From assembly GCA_964505555.1 (NCBI GenBank), contig CAZDIO010000026.1, positions 1 to 64,000 on the forward strand: DNA of 64,000 bases, in the 5' to 3' direction. Position 1 is the stretch's first letter, and the number at the start of each line of letters is the position of its first letter. The translations under genes and the position numbers were made by a program. The notes below the pieces were generated by a model. That model searched no databases. It saw only the letters and a list, made by a program, of their open reading frames with translations, and was not told the origin of the DNA. This DNA comes from CAZDIO01 sp964505555 (GTDB lineage: Bacteria; Bdellovibrionota_C; UBA2361; SZUA-149; CAZDIO01). Of the stretch, positions 8,128-15,261 are shown in pieces.

Positions 8128-9372
8128 GTGCCGAGAATAAAATTAACTGATCGAACGCTCAAGGCTCTTTCTACTCAGAAGGAAACTGAGGAGTATGTAG
8201 ACGATGATTTTCGCCAGGGAGAATTCGGCGTCCGAATAAGTAACCTCGGTCGTAAGAGCTTCTTCTTACGTTACAGAGTAAACGGTAAACGGAGGAGGCT
8301 TCCATTGGGGACCTATCCTTCGATATCACTTGCCGATGCTCGCGCTAAAGCCTTGGAAAACGTTGCTGGAGTACACGAGGGCAAAGACCCAGCGAAAGTC
8401 AGGAAAGAGGCGCGAAAAGCGGGCACGGTTGAGGATCTCTTCGATACCTTCATGGAGCAAAAGGAAAGAACGCTCGTCCACTCGACAATGCTCAACTACC
8501 GATCCATGTGGAACAGAGATTGCAAACCGACATTAGCAGACATGAAGGCTGCTGACGTTCAGAAAGCCCATATCATAGAACTGTTGGACCGAATTGAAGC
8601 GAGATGTCGGGGACCACATATGGTAAATCGAACCAGGTCAATGCTTATGTCACTTTTCAATTGGGCTCTTGCAAAAGACCGATGCAAGCACAATCCCGTC
8701 TTCGGTGTTCCGAGGGCGCAAAAGCGAGAGCTTCCGGGCGAACGATTTCTCTCACGTAGCGAGATTCGCATCTATTGGGAATGTTCCGGAGAAATGAATC
8801 CCACTGACTGTGCATTTTGGCGATTGCTGATACTTCTTGCACTTCGCCCCGGAGAAGTGATGAAGCTCCGTTGGGATTGGATTGACGACTATGTTCTTAC
8901 ACTTCCAGGCTCGGCTGTAAAAAATAAGCGCGAGCATCGTCTCTACCTGACTGATGTTGCTCGGGAGGAGATTGGACGGCTGAAAACGTATTCCGGTTCG
9001 TCCGAGTTTGTGTTTCCTGGTATCGGCAAAGACAAAGCTCGAATGGACTTTACCGACTCACATGCCATACTGCTCAAGAACATGGGAGTAGCACATTGGA
9101 CACCACGTGATATCCGTCGAACATGCGAAACACAAATGCGGACGTTTATCCGGGACAGCGAGGGAATCTCTCGCGTGCTGAATCACGACATGACAACAAT
9201 TCGAAAGCATTACGACAAGGGGGACTACTTCGATCGAAAGCGTGAAGTGCTCATTCTTTGGTCAAAGTGGTTGATGGAAACGGTGACGAGCGAGCAAAAC
9301 AAAGTGGTAAACCTAAGGGACTACTCAGTGAAGAGCATTCCGAATATGGAAAATAGAATCTCTACACACTGA
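8128..9372 (+). CDS. P4-type tyrosine integrase of island 1
   Basis: 414 residues from the GTG at 8128, preceded by AGAGG at 4 nt; a longer frame from the TTG at 8113 is open but lacks a site. The N-terminal DUF4102-type arm-binding domain (about 1-90) begins with the typical KLTDRTLKAL motif, followed by a core-binding domain (about 100-190) and the catalytic domain. Catalytic residues: Arg in LRPGEV (about 240), Lys near NKREH (about 267), the TPRDIRR motif with Arg replacing the usual first His (about 326), His of LNHD (about 351) and nucleophile Tyr of HYDK (about 361). It should recombine the tRNA-Leu 3' half found at 7860 and 14987. It is related to the integrase at 15262. Confidence 0.9.
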   Translation: MPRIKLTDRTLKALSTQKETEEYVDDDFRQGEFGVRISNLGRKSFFLRYRVNGKRRRLPLGTYPSISLADARAKALENVAGVHEGKDPAKVRKEARKAGTVEDLFDTFMEQKERTLVHSTMLNYRSMWNRDCKPTLADMKAADVQKAHIIELLDRIEARCRGPHMVNRTRSMLMSLFNWALAKDRCKHNPVFGVPRAQKRELPGERFLSRSEIRIYWECSGEMNPTDCAFWRLLILLALRPGEVMKLRWDWIDDYVLTLPGSAVKNKREHRLYLTDVAREEIGRLKTYSGSSEFVFPGIGKDKARMDFTDSHAILLKNMGVAHWTPRDIRRTCETQMRTFIRDSEGISRVLNHDMTTIRKHYDKGDYFDRKREVLILWSKWLMETVTSEQNKVVNLRDYSVKSIPNMENRISTH

Positions 9373-9426
9373 GTAGAGACTTGACGGGATGCATGTTAGG
9401 AGTTTTTGGTCAATAATTACAGCAGG

Positions 9427-9454
9427 TTGACAATGCTGCTTATGTTATTATAAT
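9427..9454 (+). promoter_or_regulatory. Sigma-70 promoter of the abiE operon
   Basis: A consensus -35 TTGACA (9427-9432) and a consensus -10 TATAAT (9449-9454) are separated by 16 bp, 42 bp upstream of the abiEi start. The -10 lies inside the left arm of the operator palindrome at 9441-9490, so repressor binding would block RNA polymerase. Confidence 0.7.
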
Positions 9455-9490
9455 TCCTAATTGCTATTATTTAGGAAATATAATAACATA
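9441..9490. promoter_or_regulatory. Operator palindrome of the abiE operon
   Basis: Two 20-bp arms (9441-9460 and 9471-9490, left arm TATGTTATTATAATTCCTAA) are inverted repeats with one mismatch and a 10-bp spacer. They cover the -10 box and the leader up to 5 bp before the abiEi start codon. AbiEi proteins are known to bind inverted repeats in their own promoter and autorepress, so this is the likely site. Confidence 0.65.
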
Positions 9491-9495
9491 CGCCT

Positions 9496-10080
9496 ATGTC
9501 TGCTAATGAGAAGTTTTTCAACATGCTCAATAAAACCGATTTTCTCACTCTGGACGAGGCACGAAAGATTTGTCCGCACCCAATGATGCTCAGCCGTCTC
9601 GTTGCCAAGGGAAAGCTGTATCGACCACAGAGAAAAATTTACACGGCAACACTTGACTGGCTCACTGATCCTCTTAAGAAATACCTCCCCGTTTGTACGC
9701 TCATTCCTGATGCCATCATCTGCGGCGTTTCAGCGCTCACGTACTACGATCTGACAGATGAAGAGGAGCGGCAGATTTGGATAGCTGTTCCACAGAAGCG
9801 CCGCGTGATCAATTCCGAGTATCGTGTCATCCGGCCCTCGGGTGCTGCATACAGCCTTGGCATTGACACACACACATTCGAAAACCGGAAAGTAAGAATT
9901 TACAACCGAGAAAAGGCAGTTGTAGATGCATTCAAGTATCTCACCGAAGAGGTCGCTCTGAAAGCGCTGAGAGCCTATATGAGATCGAAGAACAAGAACA
10001 TGGATAAGCTTCTCGACTACAGCAAGAAGCTCAAGAAGCCCCTGGGTGACATCGTCCGGATTATGCTATCAGAGGAATAA
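9496..10080 (+). CDS. abiEi: AbiEi-family antitoxin / transcriptional regulator
   Basis: 194 residues. An N-terminal winged-helix region (about 10-60, with FLTLDEARKI and LVAKGKLYRPQRKIY) is followed by the AbiEi C-terminal domain (about 75-190, with the ICGVSALTYYDL and REKAVVDAFKY landmarks). This family is the antitoxin of the type IV AbiE system, which blocks toxicity of AbiEii and represses its own promoter. The stop codon shares one base with the start of abiEii (TAATG). A strong promoter and a palindromic operator lie directly upstream. The system aborts phage infection or stabilises mobile DNA, and here it is cargo of island 1. Confidence 0.85.
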   Translation: MSANEKFFNMLNKTDFLTLDEARKICPHPMMLSRLVAKGKLYRPQRKIYTATLDWLTDPLKKYLPVCTLIPDAIICGVSALTYYDLTDEEERQIWIAVPQKRRVINSEYRVIRPSGAAYSLGIDTHTFENRKVRIYNREKAVVDAFKYLTEEVALKALRAYMRSKNKNMDKLLDYSKKLKKPLGDIVRIMLSEE

Positions 10081-10922
10081 TGCCAGTAAACGTTAAGAGC
10101 CTTCAGGCTAAACTTTATAACATCTCCAAAGAGAACGGCGTTCCGTTTCAATTGCTGCTCAATCAGTTTGGTGCCGAACAGTTTTTGGCGCGCCTCAGTC
10201 GTTCGCCAAACGCGAAACGATTCATCTTCAAGGGCGGAACGCTGCTTGCGTATTTGATTGATACCACTCGTAAGACAAAAGACCTCGATTTCTCAATCCG
10301 GGAATTAAGAAGCGATCGACCGGATCATCTCCTCTCCGTTATCGAGGAGATTTTGAATATTGACCTTGATGATGGGCTTGCATGGGAGAAACCAACCGGA
10401 GAAACATTGAGACATCCCGAAATGGATTATCCAGGGATGCGCGTCAAGTGCCCCTTTCATTTGGAAACAATGCGGGGACATGTTCGAATCGATTTAGCAT
10501 TTGGTGATGTTGTGGATGCGGTAGAGTTCGCCCTTGAAAAACTGAGATACAAAGGCGAGCCCTTGGTGGGACAAGATTTTATGGTTCTCTCTTATCCACC
10601 GGAAAGTATTTTTTCGGAAAAACTTCAAATCGTGATTTCTCGTAAGGAGAACAATACGAGAATGAAGGATTATTACGATCTGTATAAGCTTGCTTTGGGT
10701 GCACTGGACGAAACAAAGCTCAGGACATGTGTGCAAGTAACTTTTGAGAAGAGAGGAGTGGCTGTTCAACAGGAGATTGATTTCCATCCTGATGCGGTGC
10801 AGAAGCTGCAAACTTTCTGGAGTGCCTACCTAACGAAAGCGACCTTGGCGGATGTTCCTCAGCAGATTAAGGAGGTCATAGAAGCAATCAACAAAACATT
10901 GGAGAACATTTTTCGTGGCTGA
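10080..10922 (+). CDS. abiEii: AbiEii-family nucleotidyltransferase toxin
   Basis: 280 residues. The nucleotidyltransferase motif [11 protein letters not shown] followed by KTKDLDFSI (about 50-76) gives the G-[GS]-T and D-x-D metal site. [11 protein letters not shown] (about 197-207) is the conserved C-terminal motif of the family. Characterised AbiEii proteins transfer nucleotides (GTP binding; tRNA targets in homologs) and cause reversible growth arrest. The start overlaps the antitoxin stop by one base and the end overlaps the next gene by 8 nt, so three genes form one transcription unit. Confidence 0.85.
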   Translation: MPVNVKSLQAKLYNISKENGVPFQLLLNQFGAEQFLARLSRSPNAKRFIFKGGTLLAYLIDTTRKTKDLDFSIRELRSDRPDHLLSVIEEILNIDLDDGLAWEKPTGETLRHPEMDYPGMRVKCPFHLETMRGHVRIDLAFGDVVDAVEFALEKLRYKGEPLVGQDFMVLSYPPESIFSEKLQIVISRKENNTRMKDYYDLYKLALGALDETKLRTCVQVTFEKRGVAVQQEIDFHPDAVQKLQTFWSAYLTKATLADVPQQIKEVIEAINKTLENIFRG

Positions 10923-11460
10923 AATTTATGTGAGTACTGACGTCGAGGCAGACGGCCCCATTCCTGGACCGCATTCCATGTTAAGTTTCGGCTCTGCTGC
11001 ATATCTTCACGACAAAACACTCGTTGACACATTCACTGTCAATCTCGAACTCCTGCCGAATGCTATACAGCATCCACAGACCATGGAGTGGTGGAAAACT
11101 CAGCCCAAGGCATGGAGAATGTGCCGCGAAAATCCACAGCCCCCGGAAAAGGCAATGAAAGATTACGTTGCATGGCTCAAGAACCTACCAGGGAAACCTG
11201 TATTTGTAGGTTACCCTGTCGCTTATGACTTCATGTTTGTCTACTGGTACGTGATGCGCTTCACAGGTGAAAGCCCATTCTCACATTCTGCCTTGGATAT
11301 CAAAACGTATGCGATGGCGTTACTGAAAAAAGGGTATCGAGAATCGACAAAGAAGCATATGCCAAAGCACTGGTTTGATAATCTACCTCACTCCCACTGC
11401 GCTTTGGATGATGCAATTGAGCAAGGAGCACTATTCTGTAACATGCTTGCCGAACGATAA
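10915..11460 (+). CDS. DEDDh-type 3'-5' exonuclease-like protein
   Basis: 181 residues starting at a GTG inside the end of abiEii. Exonuclease motifs: ExoI DVEADGP (about 8-14, with the D-x-E pair), ExoII with Asp in VAYDFMF (about 103-109), and ExoIII HCALDDA (about 161-167) supplying the general-base His and the last Asp. This is the DnaQ/RNase T superfamily; this subfamily with the [16 protein letters not shown] start is small and uncharacterised. Overlap with abiEii suggests co-expression with the toxin-antitoxin pair. A decayed copy of the same gene start lies at 17782 behind an XRE regulator, so the gene travels with regulatory modules. Confidence 0.8.
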   Translation: MAEIYVSTDVEADGPIPGPHSMLSFGSAAYLHDKTLVDTFTVNLELLPNAIQHPQTMEWWKTQPKAWRMCRENPQPPEKAMKDYVAWLKNLPGKPVFVGYPVAYDFMFVYWYVMRFTGESPFSHSALDIKTYAMALLKKGYRESTKKHMPKHWFDNLPHSHCALDDAIEQGALFCNMLAER

Positions 11461-11614
11461 AGAGAATAGAAGGCCACACCTAGCCTAAGGCTTGAGTTTT
11501 TTGAGGTTGGAGATATGCGTTCAATATCTTTGGTCAGCTTAGTCATTTGCCTCACGCAATAATTCATCAAGCACATCAATCGGTTGACCAGTGGGGTCTT
11601 GGATGGTGGATATC

Positions 11615-11709
11615 GCCAGCTACTCGATTATCGCAATCGGCGGAAAGCAATCGTGCCCTGTCGATGTTACGGGAATTTTCCAACGGGCGTTAATCGTCAG
11701 CGCATCAAG
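11615..11709 (+). pseudogene. Fragment of a RadC-like JAB-domain gene
   Basis: 95 bp closely match part of the radC-like gene at 35960-36457 (near 36147-36241). The frame SYSIIAIGGKQSCPVDVTGI and the next eleven residues are preserved, and nearly all base differences are synonymous, with a single Gly-to-Ser change. The catalytic HNHPSGD segment and both ends of the gene are missing, so it is a remnant in the otherwise gene-free stretch 11461-11890. It shows that islands 1 and 2 draw on the same gene pool. Confidence 0.75.
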
Positions 11710-11890
11710 CCATTTCACCGGAACAAGATACCGACCCTCCTGCGACAATTTGTCGCATTGATTCGCTCAGCTAAGCTGCTATCAGCCACATACACAACAT
11801 TTATCGTTGCGCATGGCTACGCAGCGGGTTCTTTGACAACGGAATATGGGAACGTAAGAGGATATTACCTTTTTTGGAAGGAGGCGTGCG

Positions 11891-12517
11891 GTGAATGGGC
11901 ATTTTAGGTTCAGGCGTCTAGTCGTAACAGCTCTTCTCGGATCGACCTTTGCCACGGGGTGCGTCACGTATCGGACCAATAAGCCGGTATTTGATGCAAC
12001 TGCCGCGGCAGCTGTTGGCGTCGCTGCTGTGGGAGCCCGTGATTCACGGGACGCGTTTGATGGAATTGCCTTCGCGGGTGCCGCAGCAGATTTGATGGGT
12101 CTTGCTGCCGATCTCTACTTTCTGGATATCGATGAGCAGAGCAACTGCACCATTCTGTGGTCAATTGCCTACCTGCGAAATCTTCCGGAAAGCGAATGGA
12201 GCAACAGCCGGATCGAATTTATGGTCCCCTCGATAAGGCCAAGATATGAATTTGTGATGCGGCGATCTCGCAATCGAGTTGGCGCTCCGGGAATCGAGCT
12301 TGAAATTGCCGATTTCTCTCAGCGCCTTCTCGTCAAGGATGCGGTTCCCTACCATCCCAATTACATATTTTGGCCTGATGAACTCTTGGACAAGAATCCC
12401 CATTGGGGATCTCCGCTCCAAGCACTTCAAAAGTGGCTGCGTGAAAACCCCGAACAAGATGTGTTTGTGGTTTCCATTGAGAAGCAAGCTCCTGAACAGC
12501 AGCTTCCGGATGGGTAA
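11891..12517 (+). CDS. Predicted lipoprotein, unknown function
   Basis: 208 residues starting at GTG with AAGGAGG 9 nt upstream. A basic N-terminus, hydrophobic stretch and lipobox ending at Cys24 (FATGC) indicate export and lipidation. It is followed by an alanine-rich hydrophobic region (about 37-80) that could be a membrane or glycine-zipper-like segment, then a mixed alpha/beta domain ending in a polar tail. No family was recognised. First gene of a three-gene run on island 1 (12517, 12594-13523, 13520-14488), all with envelope signals. No terminator is visible between it and the next gene. Confidence 0.65.
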   Translation: MNGHFRFRRLVVTALLGSTFATGCVTYRTNKPVFDATAAAAVGVAAVGARDSRDAFDGIAFAGAAADLMGLAADLYFLDIDEQSNCTILWSIAYLRNLPESEWSNSRIEFMVPSIRPRYEFVMRRSRNRVGAPGIELEIADFSQRLLVKDAVPYHPNYIFWPDELLDKNPHWGSPLQALQKWLRENPEQDVFVVSIEKQAPEQQLPDG

Positions 12518-12593
12518 AGACCTCTCACACCCAAAAACAACAAACAAGAGAAGATGAGAGTAAAGGTTAACCTTGGTTTTGGAGGTAAAGGAT

Positions 12594-13523
12594 ATGAATT
12601 CGCGAACTCGTCGTGGCGTTGTCTGCATGATAATGTCGGCACTATTATTTTCCGGATGTGCCGCAACAGGACCAGGAAAAAGAACTCCTGGTCCTGTAAA
12701 GCTGATCGTCAAGGACACCGGAGCTTCACCACCGACGGCGTCTCAAAATGGCTCTTCGGGAGTAGAAGCTCAGGCGGCGTCCCCTGCTTCTGGCTCATCA
12801 CTTATGCCAGCTCAGAGAATTACAACGGATAAAGCAACGAGTGAAGTTAAGGGGCACTACGATGTGTGCAAAAAATGCACGCATCTAGACGCCATGACTG
12901 CCGGTAAGGTCGAGACCACGGCAACGGATTGGGCTGGATTCACCCAGGTTCGACCAGGCGGAGGCGGTTCCCTTCAAGAAGCTACAAATCGAGCGCAAAC
13001 ACCGACAACTGGAAGCAAACCCAGTTGTTGCGAGAAAGAAGCCGCTCAAGCACCCGTAAAAAGCGCATCGGGAGCGGCTTCAGTAACAACGCAGCCGGAA
13101 AAGGAGCCGTGTGGTTGTTGTGACAAAAAGGCAACAACCAATCCCGGCGAGAACTTATTGCGGATGCTGGACGATGCAAAGCGGCGGAAGCAATTAGCCT
13201 CTGCGACTGAACCTCGCGAGGCACAGCAACTGACACCAGAAACGAACGATTCCCCAACACCTAGTCCCATACCGAGTGGGCAAGTAGTACCTTCGACGCT
13301 TCCTGAGCTGAAGCTCAGGTACGAAGCGGTCCTTTCGGTGGTGAAACCCGATGGTCGCTTCGATTTTCAATTCCGGGATCTGATTCCGGAGTTAGCCCTG
13401 CTTGGAAGTACCGTGAAGGGCTTGGGTAGTGGAATTCCGAGTGAACAAGAACTCGCAAACTTGGGAGAGCGTCTCGCGGCGCTCAGTGATCAAGTTACGG
13501 TTAAGAAGGGAGCAAGTCGATGA
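12594..13523 (+). CDS. Predicted lipoprotein with cysteine-pair motifs
   Basis: 309 residues from the ATG at 12594, chosen because GGAGG lies 8 nt upstream; a longer frame starts at 12573. Lipobox LFSGC gives a lipidated Cys near residue 22. The middle is low-complexity (S, T, A, P, G) with three cysteine clusters: CKKC (about 93-96), CC (about 145-146) and CGCC (about 177-180), which might bind metal or form disulfides. The C-terminal 90 residues are more ordered. The stop overlaps the next start by 4 nt (ATGA). No homologous family recognised. Confidence 0.6.
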   Translation: MNSRTRRGVVCMIMSALLFSGCAATGPGKRTPGPVKLIVKDTGASPPTASQNGSSGVEAQAASPASGSSLMPAQRITTDKATSEVKGHYDVCKKCTHLDAMTAGKVETTATDWAGFTQVRPGGGGSLQEATNRAQTPTTGSKPSCCEKEAAQAPVKSASGAASVTTQPEKEPCGCCDKKATTNPGENLLRMLDDAKRRKQLASATEPREAQQLTPETNDSPTPSPIPSGQVVPSTLPELKLRYEAVLSVVKPDGRFDFQFRDLIPELALLGSTVKGLGSGIPSEQELANLGERLAALSDQVTVKKGASR

Positions 13524-14488
13524 AGATAAAGGCGCTTATGGAAGCGGGCGATGGACATTCCCAAATCGAAAACGAACACGACATAACTCCCGACGACCTG
13601 CGGGGGATCCTTGCAGACTACTTTTATGTCTTGCGGGAAAATGCGGACCGCGTTGACTTTGTTGCGCCGGATATTGGTCGACGCGCAAGGGAGTTCTGCA
13701 AGGCAAATCTAGCATTTGTTCAGCGCTTCGGAGACGTGACAGCGGCACGGGCCGTTGTTAGTGGAATCTTGCGGCAAGTGCGTGCAGACTTCATGATGGA
13801 CTGCGGCGATACGACGGTTAGAACGCGGTTCGCTCGGCTTGCCGCAGGCGATCGGGTCTGGTTTGAAGCGACGCTCGCGGGCGTCAGCTGCAAGCTCGCC
13901 CTGGGGGTTCCAAAGAACCTTCCAATGGACGCGCTCCGGCCGTTTACGGAAACCGGAGTTCTGTGGGTGAATTCTCACGATCGCCGGGGTGCCTTTGGAG
14001 GTGGTCTTGCTGTTCCTGCTGCCAAGGTTGTCGTTCCGCAGGAACCGGTTGCAGCACCTTCGATCCCAATGCCTGTTGCCGAACCGCTGTCAAGCGGAAA
14101 CGTGTCGAGCAGCACGCGGAAACGTTTACGCCCGTGGGCAGTGGCGGCTGTGTTGGCGTTTGGGGCGGTATTGATCTATTTCTTTGGGCTAGGCGGACAA
14201 CCAAACAGTCCGGCGTATGCCCAGACTGAAGGTCATAACCCGACAAGAAACGAACCATCCGTAACAGCAGATCCGTCTGAGAAAAAAGGCGGGACCAGCG
14301 CTGGAACGAGCACTGAGAAGATCGCGTGGGAACACGCGCGCAAGGCGGTATCCGCGCTTGACGAAGTCGTTGATGAAACGAACGCACAAATCCGCGAGGC
14401 TGAAAAAAAACGGAATGATCTAGCCGAGACAGCTGAGACGATCCGGTTACTCGTCCCGGAGAAACCGTCAGAAGGCGGTGACGACTGA
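13520..14488 (+). CDS. Single-pass membrane protein, unknown function
   Basis: 322 residues. The N-terminal 140 residues look like a folded soluble domain with a Gly/Pro-rich linker (about 150-195). A single membrane span lies at about 203-222 (AVAAVLAFGAVLIYFF), followed by a polar linker and a charged coiled-coil-like C-terminus (about 265-310) with heptad-like A/L spacing. Topology is probably N-in with the C-terminal coil in the periplasm. Translationally coupled to the cysteine-rich lipoprotein. A strong terminator follows at 14508, closing the operon. Together the three genes look like a small envelope complex. Confidence 0.6.
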   Translation: MKIKALMEAGDGHSQIENEHDITPDDLRGILADYFYVLRENADRVDFVAPDIGRRAREFCKANLAFVQRFGDVTAARAVVSGILRQVRADFMMDCGDTTVRTRFARLAAGDRVWFEATLAGVSCKLALGVPKNLPMDALRPFTETGVLWVNSHDRRGAFGGGLAVPAAKVVVPQEPVAAPSIPMPVAEPLSSGNVSSSTRKRLRPWAVAAVLAFGAVLIYFFGLGGQPNSPAYAQTEGHNPTRNEPSVTADPSEKKGGTSAGTSTEKIAWEHARKAVSALDEVVDETNAQIREAEKKRNDLAETAETIRLLVPEKPSEGGDD

Positions 14489-14507
14489 GCGAGGAGTTGA
14501 AGTACGT

Positions 14508-14538
14508 GCCGGCGGTCCGTGTTGCACGGACCGCCGGC
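14508..14538 (+). terminator. Rho-independent terminator of the lipoprotein operon
   Basis: A perfect 14-bp GC-rich stem (GCCGGCGGTCCGTG, 14508-14521, pairing with 14525-14538) with a 3-nt loop is followed by TATTTCTT. It begins 20 nt after the operon's last stop codon. Confidence 0.85.
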
Positions 14539-14561
14539 TATTTCTTACGCCGCAATAAAAA

Positions 14562-14818
14562 ATCGTAATTCGGTGAGTTTGTAAGTGAACTCGAATGATT
14601 ACGATAATCACGGTCTTGTTTCTAACTCAGCTGAGAGCGCTTGTTAGTGAGCGTGAGTGGCTGATAAGAAACATGGAACGTGGGTAACGCGATTGTTTTT
14701 GGTTTGAGGAGATGATGGAATATCAGAGTTTATTTCTTTGCAGTTGAGTGAGTTTGTAAGTGAACTCGAGTGACTGCTTTAGAAATGGCTTTGGTTTTCG
14801 TCGTCATTCATAACCAAA
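14562..14818. ncRNA. Cluster of hairpins with two covarying copies; candidate structured RNA or ssDNA element
   Basis: No gene is visible between 14489 and 15261. Hairpin A (14562-14605) has an 8-bp outer stem, a 5x5 internal loop, a 5-bp inner stem GAGTT/AACTC and an 8-nt loop TGTAAGTG. Hairpin B (14740-14777) has the same inner stem and loop and the same 5x5 internal loop with G.U/G.A-type pairs, but a different perfectly paired outer stem (GCAGT/ACTGC). Between them, 14617-14673 folds into a long hairpin (TGTTTCT/AGAAACA, CAGC/GCTG, CGCT/AGCG). A fourth stem is TTTGGTT/AACCAAA (14790-14818). Conserved loop with compensating stems indicates selected structure. I do not recognise the family. 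Strand of transcription is undecided. Confidence 0.5.
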
Positions 14819-14986
14819 AGATAAGAGGAAGCGACGGTCAAGAGACAGCGCTTGGCGAAAGCGGTTAGTCCCTAAGGGTTAAATACTCATCTTCTCCTCT
14901 TTTAGAAATTAAATCTTGTGTTCTGACACGTGACAATTTGTCGCAGAGACGCGCTAAGGGCGCTCATTATAATAAATAAGCTGCAA

Positions 14987-15042
14987 TGCCCTGGCGGAGA
15001 CTCGAACTCCGATGTTGTTTCCAACACATGGTTCTGAGCCAT
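14987..15042 (-). repeat. Attachment-site repeat: 3' half of tRNA-Leu(CAG), copy 2
   Basis: Exact copy of 7860-7915: the 3' half of a tRNA-Leu with anticodon CAG. Here the 5' strand of the anticodon stem (CATGG) is also complete, but the D-arm and 5' acceptor are replaced by unrelated sequence. It separates island 1 (left) from a second element with its own integrase at 15262. Because the tRNA would continue to the right, the intact tRNA-Leu gene is expected at the far right end of the array, outside this window. Confidence 0.85.
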
Positions 15043-15170
15043 GTTTTTTGCCATTTTCACAATGTATCATAATGCGTCACTGTGTGTCATCGACATCAAT
15101 TTCAGTCAATAAAATCAAGCTATTTCTTGCTTCATGAGATTCCATAGTGTATCACTGTAGCGCATGCGTT

Positions 15171-15239
15171 TTGTCACCCAAATGTCACCCAAACGACAAC
15201 ACATGGCAAAACATTTGCTTCGTATGTTTGGGTGACAAA
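15171..15239. promoter_or_regulatory. Arm-type repeats upstream of integrase 2
   Basis: TTGTCACCCAAA occurs at 15171-15182, TGTCACCCAAA directly after it at 15183-15193, and the exact inverted copy TTTGGGTGACAA at 15227. They lie between the att core and the integrase start, in the same position as the TGGCCCCA repeats of island 1 but with a different sequence. They are likely arm sites of the second integrase. Confidence 0.5.
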
Positions 15240-15261
15240 GAATTATAGGTCACAACAATTT

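Noticed and set aside
11584..11907. 107-codon frame as a real gene
   Set aside because: It runs in a different frame through the RadC remnant and has no ribosome site or protein-like pattern.
12161..12718. 185-codon minus-strand frame opposite the first lipoprotein gene
   Set aside because: It spans two well-supported plus-strand genes with ribosome sites and lipoboxes and has no recognisable features.
14617..14673. Integron attC site
   Set aside because: CTAAC/GTTAG ends look attC-like, but the R-box consensus is not met, there is no integron integrase, and the pairing is better explained by the longer hairpin.
14540..14990. Retron ncRNA
   Set aside because: Hairpins are suggestive, but no reverse transcriptase gene is present in the window.
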